The notes beneath the pieces were generated by a model. It worked only from the letters and a program-made list of their open reading frames with translations. It was not told the DNA's origin and made no database searches. Source: Halothiobacillaceae bacterium (GTDB lineage: Bacteria > Pseudomonadota > Gammaproteobacteria > Halothiobacillales > Halothiobacillaceae). From it: a DNA stretch of 10,301 bases. A program made the translations under genes and the position numbers. Each line of letters begins with the position of its first letter. Position 1 is the stretch's first letter. Below are positions 1-7,504 of this stretch, piece by piece. The stretch covers positions 1-10,301 of the forward strand of contig DRZW01000003.1 in assembly GCA_011380105.1 (NCBI GenBank), given 5' to 3'.

Positions 1-81
1 AACCGTTGGTTTGTTGTTGATGAGTAGCGTAGATGCGGGTGTGTTTTTCCGGTTTGCTTTCCACCCCACCGCTTTGGCGGG

Positions 82-87
82 TAGAAT
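82..87 (+). promoter_or_regulatory. Possible sigma70 promoter of the rpe cluster (-10 TAGAAT)
   Basis: TAGAAT matches the -10 consensus TATAAT at five of six positions. A poor -35 candidate, TTCCAC, lies 17 bases upstream at 59-64. Transcription would start near 94 and give a leader of about 95 nt before rpe. The same TAGAAT hexamer recurs at the two other promoter candidates in this window (7487 and 7967). The weak -35 keeps this tentative. The rest of 1-164 shows no gene. Confidence 0.35.
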
Positions 88-188
88 AAAGAAAACTTAC
101 ATTCCAGGTAGGGCCACAAAAGTAAGCTTTTCTCCCGAATGCCTTTGTTTAAGCCAATTTAGAAATGTGTAATGCAGGTAGGAAAAAA

Positions 189-878
189 ATGAAAGATTTT
201 GTAATCGCTCCGAGTATTCTTTCCGCGAATTTCGCCAAGCTAGGCGAAGAGGTCGATAATGTTCTTGCTTCCGGTGCCGATTGGGTGCACTTTGATGTCA
301 TGGATAACCACTATGTGCCCAATCTGACTATCGGCCCGTTGGTTTGCGATGCGTTGCGCAAACATGGTGTTACCGCCCCGATTGATGTGCATTTAATGGT
401 CAAGCCGGTTGATCGTATTATCCCCGATTTTGCCAAAGCGGGTGCCACGTCTATCACTTTTCATCCTGAGGCTACTGAGCATGTTGATCGCAGCCTGCAG
501 TTAGTGCGCGATTCAGGCTGTCAGTCGGGTCTGGTATTTAATCCCAGCACCCCGCTGGACGTGCTCGAATGGGTGATCGATAAGGTGGATATCGTGCTGT
601 TGATGTCGGTTAACCCCGGTTTTGGTGGCCAGAAGTTTATTCCGTCTGCACTAGAAAAAGCTCGTCAGGCGCGTGAGATCATCGACCGTTCTGGCCGAGA
701 TATCCGACTTGAAATTGACGGTGGTGTTAGTTCGGCCAATATCGCAGAAATTGCCAAGGCTGGGGTGGATACCTTCGTTTCTGGTTCTGCTTTGTTTGGC
801 AAAGGCCAAGAGAGTGATCCGAATCGTTATGACAGCGTAATCAAGGAAATGCGCGCCGAATTGGCAAAGGTGCGCTAA
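189..878 (+). CDS. rpe: Ribulose-phosphate 3-epimerase
   Basis: This cytosolic enzyme interconverts D-ribulose 5-phosphate and D-xylulose 5-phosphate in the pentose phosphate pathway (and the Calvin cycle where present). The 229-residue product has the usual family length and a complete (beta/alpha)8 signature: APSILSANF at the N-terminus, VHFDVMD with metal ligand H34 and acid/base D36, DVHLMV with H68, [10 protein letters not shown] at 139-148, and EIDGGV with the second acid/base D177. All expected catalytic and metal-binding residues are present. The frame is open from an ATG at 165, but I chose 189: AGGTAGG (176-182) sits 6 bases upstream, and the protein then begins MKDFVIAPS as relatives do, without eight extra residues. 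Its stop overlaps the start of gph by one base (TAATG), so the two are probably translationally coupled. Confidence 0.97.
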   Translation: MKDFVIAPSILSANFAKLGEEVDNVLASGADWVHFDVMDNHYVPNLTIGPLVCDALRKHGVTAPIDVHLMVKPVDRIIPDFAKAGATSITFHPEATEHVDRSLQLVRDSGCQSGLVFNPSTPLDVLEWVIDKVDIVLLMSVNPGFGGQKFIPSALEKARQAREIIDRSGRDIRLEIDGGVSSANIAEIAKAGVDTFVSGSALFGKGQESDPNRYDSVIKEMRAELAKVR

Positions 879-1552
879 TGGTTATAGTAAAACCGGCCAT
901 GGTGCTGTTCGATTTAGACGGCACCTTGGTTGATTCAGTGCCGGATTTGCTGGTTGCGGTAAATAACATGCAGGCTGAGCTCGGAAACCCCGAGCGTGCC
1001 GAGGCTGATATTCGCAATTGGGTGGGCAATGGGATTGAAAAACTGGTAGAACGTGCGTTAACCAACCAGTTAGACGGCAAGCCTGCACCACAAGATTTCG
1101 CCGAAGCACTACCGATTTTCAAGCGCCATTATGCCGAAAGCAATGGACAGCACTCCTGTGTGTTTCCCGGTGTGATTGAGGGGCTTGAATATATCAAGTC
1201 GCTGGGTGTGCCTGTTGGTTGCGTGACCAATAAAGCGGCCGATTTCACCTTGCCATTACTCGAGCAAACCGGGCTTAAGGCGTATTTTGAGACCGTAATT
1301 AGTGGTGATTCCTTGCCGCTGAAAAAACCCGACCCGGCCCCACTGATTTATGCTGCCGGCTGGTTTAAGGTAAACCCGTTTGAATGCCTGATGGTGGGTG
1401 ATTCCATCTCTGATGTGAAAGCCGCTCGCGCTGCCGGTTTTAAGATTATCTGTATGAGTTACGGCTATAACCACGGTGAGGATATTCGTGATTATCATCC
1501 AGATGCGGTTATCGACTCGATGACCTCCTTGCCCAAACTCGTAACCCGATAA
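878..1552 (+). CDS. gph: Phosphoglycolate phosphatase, HAD superfamily
   Basis: This HAD-family hydrolase should dephosphorylate 2-phosphoglycolate, a toxic product of DNA 3'-end repair and, in autotrophs, of Rubisco oxygenation. The 224-residue protein shows the four HAD motifs in order: DLDGT with nucleophile D12 and acid/base D14, VTNK with T117, K150 in KKPDP, and VGDSISD with Mg-binding D175 and D179. The helical C1 cap lies between motifs I and II (about residues 20-100). The start is the ATG overlapping the rpe stop; a second in-frame ATG at 899 would trim seven residues and begin just before the first motif. The rpe-gph order is widely conserved in gammaproteobacteria, which supports Gph over other HAD phosphatases, though HAD substrates cannot be read from motifs alone. 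Confidence 0.93.
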   Translation: MVIVKPAMVLFDLDGTLVDSVPDLLVAVNNMQAELGNPERAEADIRNWVGNGIEKLVERALTNQLDGKPAPQDFAEALPIFKRHYAESNGQHSCVFPGVIEGLEYIKSLGVPVGCVTNKAADFTLPLLEQTGLKAYFETVISGDSLPLKKPDPAPLIYAAGWFKVNPFECLMVGDSISDVKAARAAGFKIICMSYGYNHGEDIRDYHPDAVIDSMTSLPKLVTR

Positions 1553-1558
1553 AACCGA

Positions 1559-1613
1559 CAACCTGCTGGTTGCTCAGGAATGCCGATACCCCGTCTGGTT
1601 GCCGCCAGCGGGG
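1559..1613 (+). promoter_or_regulatory. Two hairpins in the gph-trpE spacer, possible trpE leader
   Basis: The 108-base spacer between gph and trpE holds two inverted repeats. The first pairs CAACC (1559-1563) with GGTTG (1568-1572) over a 4-base loop. The second pairs CCCCG/CTGG (1589-1593 and 1595-1598, with T1594 bulged) with CCAGCGGGG (1605-1613), a 9-bp GC-rich helix. No U-run follows either, so neither is an ordinary terminator. I find no leader peptide with tandem Trp codons. A regulatory or RNA-processing role ahead of trpE is inference only. Confidence 0.35.
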
Positions 1614-1649
1614 TGATCTGTACTAAACATTCCCGCCTGTTTGTTGAAT

Positions 1650-1653
1650 GGAG
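1650..1653 (+). promoter_or_regulatory. Ribosome binding site that fixes the trpE start
   Basis: GGAG lies 7 bases upstream of the ATG at 1661. The longer open frame begins with an ATG at 1580, inside the region of hairpins, and has no comparable ribosome binding site. It would also add 27 residues that TrpE proteins normally lack. Confidence 0.7.
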
Positions 1654-1660
1654 ACTCACT

Positions 1661-3175
1661 ATGCCCGCCGCACTGCACCCCTACCAGCCCGATCAGGCTG
1701 AACTTGAACGCCTAGCTGTTCAGGGCTATAACCGTGTGCCGGTCATGCGCCGCGTGCTGGGTGACTTTGACACCCCGCTTACGGTCTACCAAAAACTGGT
1801 TCGTCAGCCTTATGGCTATTTGTTTGAATCAGTCACTGGCGGAGAACGATGGGGGCGGTATTCGATTATCGGCCTGCCGGCAACTACCGTGTTGCGTGTG
1901 TACGGCCACCGGGTAGAACTAACTAAATCCGGCCAAGTGGTGTTTGATCAGCGAGTGGACGACCCCCTAGCCTGGATTGAGGCGTACAAGCAGCGCTATC
2001 AGGTTTATGAGCCACCAGGCATGCCCCGATTTCATGGTGGTTTAGTGGGTTATTTCGGGTTTGAAACCATCGGTTATATCGAACCACGGCTGGCCAACTT
2101 TGATGCCGACGACCCACTCGGCGTGCCCGATGTTCTCTTGATGGTCAGTGAAGAGGTCGTGGTTGTGGATAACCTCTCCAGCGAGCTGTTGCTGGTAACC
2201 CTGGTTGATCCCAATAATGCCGACGCCCTGTCGGCAGCCCAACGGCGCTTGCATGAACTAGTCGGCCAGTTGCGCCAGCCTATTGCGGCTTATCAGTCTC
2301 GTCAGCCCGGCCCGGCGATCGACGAGAACGACTTTACCGCCACCTTTACCCGGCAGGGCTATGAAAATGCGGTCGATACCATCCGTGAATACATCACTGC
2401 CGGGGATGTGATGCAGGTCGTGCCCAGTCAGCGGATGAGCATTGCCTTTGCAGCCGAGCCAATGGATTTGTATCGCGCCCTGCGTAGTATCAATCCCTCG
2501 CCCTATATGTATTTCATCGATGCCGGTGATTTTACCGTGGTGGGCTCAAGCCCGGAGATTCTGGCTCGGCTAGAAGATAATCAGGTAACGGTGCGCCCCA
2601 TTGCTGGGACACGACCTCGTGGTGCCGATGAAGCCGAGGATCAGGCTTTAGAGGCCGATTTGCTGTCAGATCCCAAGGAAGTCGCTGAGCATGTCATGCT
2701 AATTGACTTAGGCCGCAACGACACCGGACGGGTTGCACAGGTCGGCAGCGTCAAGCTCGAAGAGCGGATGGTAATCGAGCGCTATTCGCATGTGATGCAT
2801 ATCGTCTCGCAAGTTACCGGCACCCTAAAACCGGGGCTGAGTGCCATGGATGTGTTGCGGGCCACCTTCCCAGCTGGAACGGTGTCTGGTGCCCCTAAAA
2901 TCCGGGCGCTGGAGATTATCCAAGAGCTTGAGCCGGTTAAACGCGGCGTTTATGCCGGTGCGGTGGGTTACTGGGCTTGGAATGGCAATATGGATACCGC
3001 CATTGCTATCCGCACCGGCGTGATCAAAGACGGCCAATTGCATGTGCAAGCTGGCGGCGGGATTGTGGCCGACTCCGTGCCGGCCACCGAATGGGAAGAA
3101 ACCCTAAACAAGCGCCGTGCACTGTTCCGGGCCGCCAATATGGCCAGCTGCGGGCTTGATCGCGAGCATGATTAA
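1661..3175 (+). CDS. trpE: Anthranilate synthase component I
   Basis: TrpE, with the TrpG glutamine amidotransferase, converts chorismate to anthranilate, the first committed step of tryptophan synthesis. From the ATG at 1661 the protein has 504 residues, close to the pseudomonad length. The N-terminal half carries LFES (54-57), equivalent to the Trp-binding LLES motif, and NPSPYMYF (278-285) also helps form that pocket, so tryptophan feedback inhibition is expected. The chorismate-binding half shows PIAGTRPRG (313-321), [23 protein letters not shown] (about 332-354, broken by no gaps), the catalytic-region histidine in RYSHVMH (H377) and [12 protein letters not shown] (402-413). Aminodeoxychorismate synthase PabB is less likely given this set and the rpe-gph-trpE order known from Pseudomonas. 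No trpG follows: the next gene is convergent, so the amidotransferase subunit must be encoded elsewhere. Confidence 0.97.
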   Translation: MPAALHPYQPDQAELERLAVQGYNRVPVMRRVLGDFDTPLTVYQKLVRQPYGYLFESVTGGERWGRYSIIGLPATTVLRVYGHRVELTKSGQVVFDQRVDDPLAWIEAYKQRYQVYEPPGMPRFHGGLVGYFGFETIGYIEPRLANFDADDPLGVPDVLLMVSEEVVVVDNLSSELLLVTLVDPNNADALSAAQRRLHELVGQLRQPIAAYQSRQPGPAIDENDFTATFTRQGYENAVDTIREYITAGDVMQVVPSQRMSIAFAAEPMDLYRALRSINPSPYMYFIDAGDFTVVGSSPEILARLEDNQVTVRPIAGTRPRGADEAEDQALEADLLSDPKEVAEHVMLIDLGRNDTGRVAQVGSVKLEERMVIERYSHVMHIVSQVTGTLKPGLSAMDVLRATFPAGTVSGAPKIRALEIIQELEPVKRGVYAGAVGYWAWNGNMDTAIAIRTGVIKDGQLHVQAGGGIVADSVPATEWEETLNKRRALFRAANMASCGLDREHD

Positions 3176-3205
3176 GCCGCCGTCTGGCTGCGGCTATTTC
3201 TTCTT
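3175..3205 (+). terminator. Rho-independent terminator of trpE
   Basis: AGCCGC (3175-3180) pairs perfectly with GCGGCT (3190-3195) over a 9-base loop, followed on the + strand by the pyrimidine-rich tail ATTTCTTCTT (3196-3205). The left arm begins at the last base of the trpE stop codon. The right arm and tail lie in the stop codon and last codons of the convergent pap gene. Read on the - strand, the helix is not followed by a comparable U-run, so it probably serves trpE mainly. Confidence 0.65.
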
Positions 3206-4717
3206 GTCAGTGCCGATAACCTTTTCCCCTTTCTTCAGTGCCTTGACTAGTGCATCGCGGGTTTTCTGCAGGACTTCTATCCGGGCGAATCGTTTGTCAT
3301 TGGCCGGCACGATATGCCAGGGGGCATATTCGGTGCTAGTGCGAATTATCATTTCGTTGACCGCCCGTTTATAATCATCCCAGCGCTCACGGTTGCGCCA
3401 ATCCTCATCGTTAATCTTGTGTTGCTTGTGTGGTGTAACCTCTCGGGCTTTAAAGCGTTGGAGCTGCTCTTGCTTATCAATATCTAGCCAGAACTTCAAC
3501 AGCACCACATTGTGCTCGGCTAGCTGCGCCTCGAAGGTATTAATCTCATGATATGAGCGCCCCCACTCGGCTTGAGTGGCGAACTGCTCAACTCGCTCAA
3601 CCAATACACGGCCATACCAAGAACGATCAAAAATCGCCCAGTAGCCATCCCGGGGAATATTGCGCCAAAACCGCCACAGGTAATGATGTGCTGATTCCTC
3701 ATCGTTCGGGGCGGCGACCGGCAGCACCCGATAAAGCCGCGCATCCAAGGCGTGCACTAGCCTGCGAATAGAGCCACCTTTACCGGAAGCATCCCAGCCT
3801 TCAAATACACAGACCACCGATTGCCGCTCGCGGAAAGCCTGCCACCCCAGTGCATTGAGCTCACTTTGCAATTTGGCTTTGCGTTCTTGATATTCGGATT
3901 TTTTTATCTGCTGGTTGGAGTCTACCCGATCGAGGATGGTGATCTGTGCCTCCTCAGTATGCGGGATGGCCGGGGCGTGAGAAACGCGCATCGTTTCTGA
4001 TGGCGCAGGGCGCTCAAAGTGCGTTTGCATAGCCCGTAGCAGGGTTTTACCCGCGGTTAAATCACGATAGTAGCGGTCGGTCGCCTCAATTAGATACCAA
4101 GGCGCCTCGCCGGTATCGGTTTCACGCACAATGCGGGTGGCCGCAGCGATAAACGGCTCGTAGTGTTTGGCCGCCTTGACCGTTTCCGGTGCCATCGCCC
4201 AGTGGCTTTGCGGATCCTTGCGGCGTTCTTGAATCCGTTGGGCCTGTTCTTTTTGCGATAGATGAAACCAGAATTTGATAATCAGCGCGCCATCAGCAAT
4301 TAGCATGCGCTCGGTTTCTTTAATGCGCTCAATTTCTTGGCCAGCTTGGTGATGATCCACTTCACCAGCCAGTTGATCTTGAATAAGCTGCTCGTACCAG
4401 CCACCGAACAGGATGCTAATCTCACCGGCTTTGGGCATGCTGCGCCAATAACGCCACCAGCGTGGGCGTTGTTTTTCCTCATCGGTTTCATCCCAGAACA
4501 CATGGGTATGCACGCCCCGCGAATCTAACCACTCCAAGAGCTGGTTGGTTAATTCGCCTTTACCCGCCCCCGGTACGCCATTGATTAATAAAAAAATCGG
4601 CACACCCTCCCGCCGTGCCTGGCGCTGAGCGGCTAATAATTCCGGGCGCAGTTCCCGAACCGCTTCTTTAAAATCGCTTTTTTTAACTTTTCGGCCAATT
4701 TCAGCAGCTTCGAACAT
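3194..4717 (-). CDS. pap: Polyphosphate:AMP phosphotransferase, two-domain PPK2 family
   Basis: The product should transfer phosphate from inorganic polyphosphate to AMP, giving ADP; with adenylate kinase this can regenerate ATP from stored polyphosphate. The 507-residue protein is a tandem duplication, as in class II PPK2 enzymes such as Acinetobacter Pap. The first domain has a P-loop NGVPGAGKGE (46-55) and FWDETDEE (74-81). The second has EGWDASGKGG (306-315) followed by DRSWYGR (364-370), the hallmark of catalytically active PPK2. The first copy reads FGGWYEQ (104-110) where the second has DRSWYGR, so it is probably the structural or degenerate half. The start is supported by AAGGA (4726-4730 on the - strand) 8 bases upstream. 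It is convergent with trpE, only 18 bases from its stop, and appears to be transcribed alone. Confidence 0.94.
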   Translation of the reverse strand: MFEAAEIGRKVKKSDFKEAVRELRPELLAAQRQARREGVPIFLLINGVPGAGKGELTNQLLEWLDSRGVHTHVFWDETDEEKQRPRWWRYWRSMPKAGEISILFGGWYEQLIQDQLAGEVDHHQAGQEIERIKETERMLIADGALIIKFWFHLSQKEQAQRIQERRKDPQSHWAMAPETVKAAKHYEPFIAAATRIVRETDTGEAPWYLIEATDRYYRDLTAGKTLLRAMQTHFERPAPSETMRVSHAPAIPHTEEAQITILDRVDSNQQIKKSEYQERKAKLQSELNALGWQAFRERQSVVCVFEGWDASGKGGSIRRLVHALDARLYRVLPVAAPNDEESAHHYLWRFWRNIPRDGYWAIFDRSWYGRVLVERVEQFATQAEWGRSYHEINTFEAQLAEHNVVLLKFWLDIDKQEQLQRFKAREVTPHKQHKINDEDWRNRERWDDYKRAVNEMIIRTSTEYAPWHIVPANDKRFARIEVLQKTRDALVKALKKGEKVIGTDKKK

Positions 4718-4873
4718 GCAGGACTTCCTTGGTTTGCGTCTTTAGTTTTACATAAAAACAATGTTCTAAGACTAGCACGAGATGTGAAGAATCAGCGCAT
4801 TCTGCTGGCGTTAAGGCTGACCCTAAAGTTCAATCTGCATTAGAAATGGTTGAATAACCTTTTTAAGTGGTGA

Positions 4874-5035
4874 AATAAATATCTGCTCTGCGCTGGTCTT
4901 TTGTTGGATGTAGGCATCTGGTTGCTGCTCGTCTTAGCGGCGCCTCCAAAGCGGTTTAGTCGGCTTTATGATTTCTCATTCGATTATCCACGCGCCCATG
5001 CCGCATTAGTGACCGCGCTGACGGGATTGGTTTAA
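4874..5035 (+). pseudogene. Possible remnant of a small membrane protein gene
   Basis: A frame of 53 sense codons runs from just after a TGA (4871-4873) to a TAA followed at once by TAG (5033-5038). It has no ATG or GTG, only CTG and TTG candidates (4883, 4901, 4904), and no ribosome binding site before them. The translation nevertheless looks protein-like: a hydrophobic stretch of about 20 residues (around LLLDVGIWLLLVLAA), then a basic turn (PPKRFSRLYDF) and a mixed tail ending ALVTALTGLV. I recognise no family. It could be the decayed end of a lost gene, or a chance open frame in a non-coding gap. Confidence 0.25.
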
Positions 5036-5055
5036 TAGCCCTTGCGATAATGGCG

Positions 5056-5073
5056 AGCTAATAATTATTAGCT
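5056..5073. repeat. 18-bp perfect AT-rich palindrome
   Basis: AGCTAATAA is followed immediately by its reverse complement TTATTAGCT, with no spacer. It lies 36 bases beyond the bioB stop codon and 20 bases past the end of the open frame at 4874-5035. With no loop and no flanking T-run it is a poor terminator; a binding site for a dimeric DNA-binding protein is an alternative. The function is unknown. Confidence 0.6.
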
Positions 5074-5081
5074 TATTCGGC

Positions 5082-5096
5082 CGGATGCGTCATCCG
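5082..5096. repeat. Small hairpin downstream of bioB
   Basis: CGGATG (5082-5087) and CATCCG (5091-5096) form a 6-bp perfect inverted repeat with a 3-base loop, 12 bases past the bioB stop codon on the - strand. No U-run follows in the direction of bioB transcription. At most it is a weak or Rho-assisted 3' end signal for bioB. Confidence 0.35.
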
Positions 5097-5108
5097 TCTT
5101 AAGTGCGC

Positions 5109-6119
5109 TCAATCGGCATCAGCCAGCGAGGCTTTTTGCTTTGTTGGGCTCTGGGTTGGCGTCTGGCAGCCTTCGGGGATTAGCGGGTAAATCCCCAACT
5201 TGGCAAACAGGGCGTTATCGGCATGGGTTTCGGTGTTATTGGTTGTCAATAATTTATCACCGTAAAAGATGCTGTTAGCACCGGCAAAGAAACACCAAGC
5301 CTGCGTTGCTTCATCCATCCCTTCACGACCTGCAGAGAGCCTAACATGCGATTTTGGCATGCTAATGCGCGCAACAGCCACGGTGCGGATAAATTCAATC
5401 GGGTCAAAGGCGGGCAAATTAGCCATCGGAGTGCCCGGAATGCGCACTAGCATATTTAGCGGCACGGATTCGGGGGGAGTAGGCAGGTTTGCCAAGGTGG
5501 CCAGAAAGGAGGCGCGATCCTCTCGGGATTCACCCATGCCAAGAATACCGCCGGAGCAGACATTAATGCCGGCATTGCGCACGTGCTCGAGCGTATTGAG
5601 GCGGTCTTCAATGGTGCGGGTGGTGATTACCTGATTGTAAAATTCAGGTGAGGTGTCGATGTTGTGGTTGTAATAATCCAGACCAGCTTCTTTGAGTCGC
5701 CTTGCCTGTTCGGGGGTCAGCATGCCTAAAGTCAGGCAGGCCTCCATGCCGATATCCTTAACTACCCGTACCATCTCGATTACTTTTTCTAGTTGCCGGT
5801 CGGTAGGGTTTCGCCATGCTGCACCCATGCAAAAACGTGATGCACCAGCTTTTTGGGCTTTAAGCGCGGCTTGCTCGACTTCATCTAAAGGCAGCAGTCG
5901 CTCGCGCTCCAGGCCGGTATCGTAGCGTGCACTTTGTGAACAGTAGCTACAGTCTTCCGGGCAGGCACCGGTTTTAATGGATAACAGTGTGCTGACCTGA
6001 ACCGCATTCGGGTCATGATGCGCGCGGTGAACCTGGTGGGCCTCAAACAGTAAATCGTTAAAGGGTTTTTCAAACAGGCTAAGTAAGTCGGCAACTTGCC
6101 AGCGCACACTTGCGGTCAT
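5109..6119 (-). CDS. bioB: Biotin synthase
   Basis: BioB is a radical SAM enzyme that inserts sulfur into dethiobiotin to make biotin, the last step of the pathway. The 336-residue protein keeps every iron-sulfur ligand at the E. coli position number: C53, C57 and C60 (CPEDCSYC) for the [4Fe-4S]-SAM cluster, and C97, C128, C188 and R260 for the [2Fe-2S] cluster that supplies sulfur. [12 protein letters not shown] (150-161) is the typical substrate-site stretch. The start is supported by GAGGA (6126-6130 on the - strand) 6 bases upstream of the ATG. The C-terminal tail after about residue 315 is low in conservation, as usual. It is divergent from a comF-type gene, an arrangement common in gammaproteobacteria, but bioF, bioH, bioC and bioD do not follow it. 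I found no recognisable BirA operator upstream. Confidence 0.98.
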   Translation of the reverse strand: MTASVRWQVADLLSLFEKPFNDLLFEAHQVHRAHHDPNAVQVSTLLSIKTGACPEDCSYCSQSARYDTGLERERLLPLDEVEQAALKAQKAGASRFCMGAAWRNPTDRQLEKVIEMVRVVKDIGMEACLTLGMLTPEQARRLKEAGLDYYNHNIDTSPEFYNQVITTRTIEDRLNTLEHVRNAGINVCSGGILGMGESREDRASFLATLANLPTPPESVPLNMLVRIPGTPMANLPAFDPIEFIRTVAVARISMPKSHVRLSAGREGMDEATQAWCFFAGANSIFYGDKLLTTNNTETHADNALFAKLGIYPLIPEGCQTPTQSPTKQKASLADAD

Positions 6120-6619
6120 TTATGATCCTCGAATTGTTCAGGTGGTTCGGTGAAACTGTCTTCCTATGTATCATGCTAGATTCGGTGCAAATCGTAAATA
6201 GACCAATGAATCAGCACAATCGCGGCAACAATCCTGGTCACCAGATAATTAAGTCAGGCCAGTGGAAAAAATTGCGGCATCCTCAAATACCTAGCAAAGC
6301 ATAAAAACGGTTCGCGACCTGTTAAGCGTCATAGCCAACTTTAGGATTAGAGCAATGCCGATTTATGGCAAAATGAGCAACGCCATGCTGGTTTAGAAAT
6401 AAATAGTGGCAACGGAATAACTCTGGCGACGATGTTGCCATAATTAAATCCGCTTGCGGAGCGTTGGGCCGATTTTCCCGTGATACGACGAGTTGGTGTC
6501 TGCCGATTTTCTCAGGCATGCTGTGTTCTTGTACAGCCATGTTTTATCTTAAAAATAACTGCCTGTTGCTTGGGTTTATTTAACACTGTCGCGGTAGTCA
6601 TCAGTAGCGCTGTTGTGCA
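6120..6619. other. 500-base divergent intergenic region between bioB and comF
   Basis: The stretch must hold the promoters of bioB (- strand) and the comF-type gene (+ strand), but I could not settle on either. It contains short inverted repeats: ATGGC/GCCAT (6365-6369 and 6382-6386), TGGCAAC/GTTGCCA (6407-6413 and 6434-6440) and CCGC/GCGG (6450-6459). A 72-codon open frame on the - strand (6540-6322) has no good ribosome binding site, resembles no family I know, and is not called as a gene. It is unusually long for a divergent promoter region. Confidence 0.55.
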
Positions 6620-7381
6620 ATGTCTACGCAACACAAGAACCAGAAATGGAATACGCTTGTTCGGCGCGGTATTATCAGCTTGCAACCCCTCTTAGATCAG
6701 CGCATTTATCCAGCTCCCTGTCATCTCTGCCGACAGGATACGCGAGATAAGGCTGGTTTGTGCAGTCAGTGCCGTCAACAGTGGCAATCCAAGCTTGAGC
6801 AAGCACATTGTGCTGGTTGCGGGATGGTGGTTGATCAAGCAGGCCTATGCCACCGTTGCCACCAAAAGGGCAGGCTTTTTGATCAGGTGATTACCGCCTG
6901 CGCCTGGGATGAGCAAACCCGGCATATTGTCCATCGCCTGAAATATCATCATGATTTCTCCGTTCTTCGGCTGATTGTCGAGAGCATGATAACCCGCTTG
7001 GAATCCGGCTCACCACCCGCGTTCGAGCAGCTAATTGCCATGCCACAACATCCGCAAAGACGCATTGAGCGGGGGTTTGATCAGGCACGTTTGATCGCCC
7101 AGCAATTAGGTAAACGATTAGCACTGCCAGTATCCGCTTCAATAATAAAACGGGTTACTCACACCCCCAGCCTGACTGGCCTTAATCGTCAGCAGCGCCA
7201 AGCAATCCTAACCAATGCCTTTGCCTTAACCATATCTGCCAAACAGCAGATTGCCCGACACGTCGCCTTAGTGGATGATGTGTTGACTACCGGAGCCAGT
7301 GCACGAGCAGCCGCAAGGCAGCTTTATCAGGCGGGGGCCGAGCGGGTTTCAGTTTTAGTGTTTGCCCGTGTGCAAGATTAA
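6620..7381 (+). CDS. ComF/GntX family phosphoribosyltransferase-like protein
   Basis: This 253-residue protein belongs to the ComF/GntX family, whose members are linked to DNA uptake (ComF of naturally competent bacteria) or use of DNA or gluconate as nutrients. Four CxxC pairs in the N-terminal third (C34/C37, C48/C51, C64/C67, C77/C80) form the expected zinc-binding module. The C-terminal half is a type I phosphoribosyltransferase fold with the PRPP-binding motif ALVDDVLTTGAS (216-227), and RIERGFDQARLIA is the typical family segment ahead of it. No partner or substrate is shown by the sequence. The ATG at 6620 lacks a clear ribosome binding site, so the start is uncertain by a few codons, but no better in-frame start was seen. 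It is divergent from bioB. A role in competence is inference; no other competence gene lies in the window. Confidence 0.9.
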   Translation: MSTQHKNQKWNTLVRRGIISLQPLLDQRIYPAPCHLCRQDTRDKAGLCSQCRQQWQSKLEQAHCAGCGMVVDQAGLCHRCHQKGRLFDQVITACAWDEQTRHIVHRLKYHHDFSVLRLIVESMITRLESGSPPAFEQLIAMPQHPQRRIERGFDQARLIAQQLGKRLALPVSASIIKRVTHTPSLTGLNRQQRQAILTNAFALTISAKQQIARHVALVDDVLTTGASARAAARQLYQAGAERVSVLVFARVQD

Positions 7382-7464
7382 GTGACTATGCCGATTTAAG
7401 GCGTTCATTGCTGGGGTTAGCGGTGGCGTTTGGTTGAAACTTGGTAGGTGAACGGGTGTTGTTC

Positions 7465-7492
7465 TTGTTTTATTACCATTTTTTGGTAGAAT
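7465..7492 (+). promoter_or_regulatory. Sigma70 promoter of the L31 gene
   Basis: TTGTTT (7465-7470), a 16-base spacer and TAGAAT (7487-7492) form a good sigma70 promoter. Transcription would start near 7499, a few bases before the closing helix of the structured leader at 7505, which supports both calls. A short inverted repeat, TACCA/TGGTA (7474-7488), lies in the spacer and runs into the -10 and could be an operator. I see no sequence like the Zur box of E. coli ykgM. Confidence 0.6.
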
Positions 7493-7504
7493 CTTGCGAC
7501 TTTA

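Larger units (their letters stand above)
4718..5108. other. Gene-poor interval between pap and bioB
   Basis: This 391-base stretch lies downstream of bioB and upstream of pap, both on the - strand, so it should contain the pap promoter and any bioB terminator. I could not identify a convincing -35/-10 pair for pap. It holds a protein-like open frame without a start (4874-5035), an 18-bp perfect palindrome (5056-5073) and a 6-bp hairpin (5082-5096). No complete gene is supported. Confidence 0.6.

Noticed and set aside
105..182. Direct repeat CAGGTAGG at 105-112 and 175-182
   Set aside because: Eight bases only; the second copy is accounted for as the rpe ribosome binding site, and the first may be chance.
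165..188. Upstream ATG at 165 as the rpe start, adding eight residues
   Set aside because: The ATG at 189 has AGGTAGG at proper spacing and gives the normal family N-terminus.
1580..1660. Upstream ATG at 1580 as the trpE start, or a Trp leader peptide there
   Set aside because: No ribosome binding site fits it, the extra 27 residues are not typical of TrpE, and only one Trp codon occurs.
5269..5634. 121-codon + strand frame inside bioB
   Set aside because: It is antisense to conserved BioB sequence with all Fe-S ligands intact, and has no recognisable product.
6120..6240. BirA operator upstream of bioB
   Set aside because: No pair of TTGTAAAC-like half sites with the right spacing was found.
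6322..6540. 72-codon - strand frame in the bioB-comF gap as a gene
   Set aside because: It has no good ribosome binding site and no family resemblance; kept only as part of a finding on the gap.
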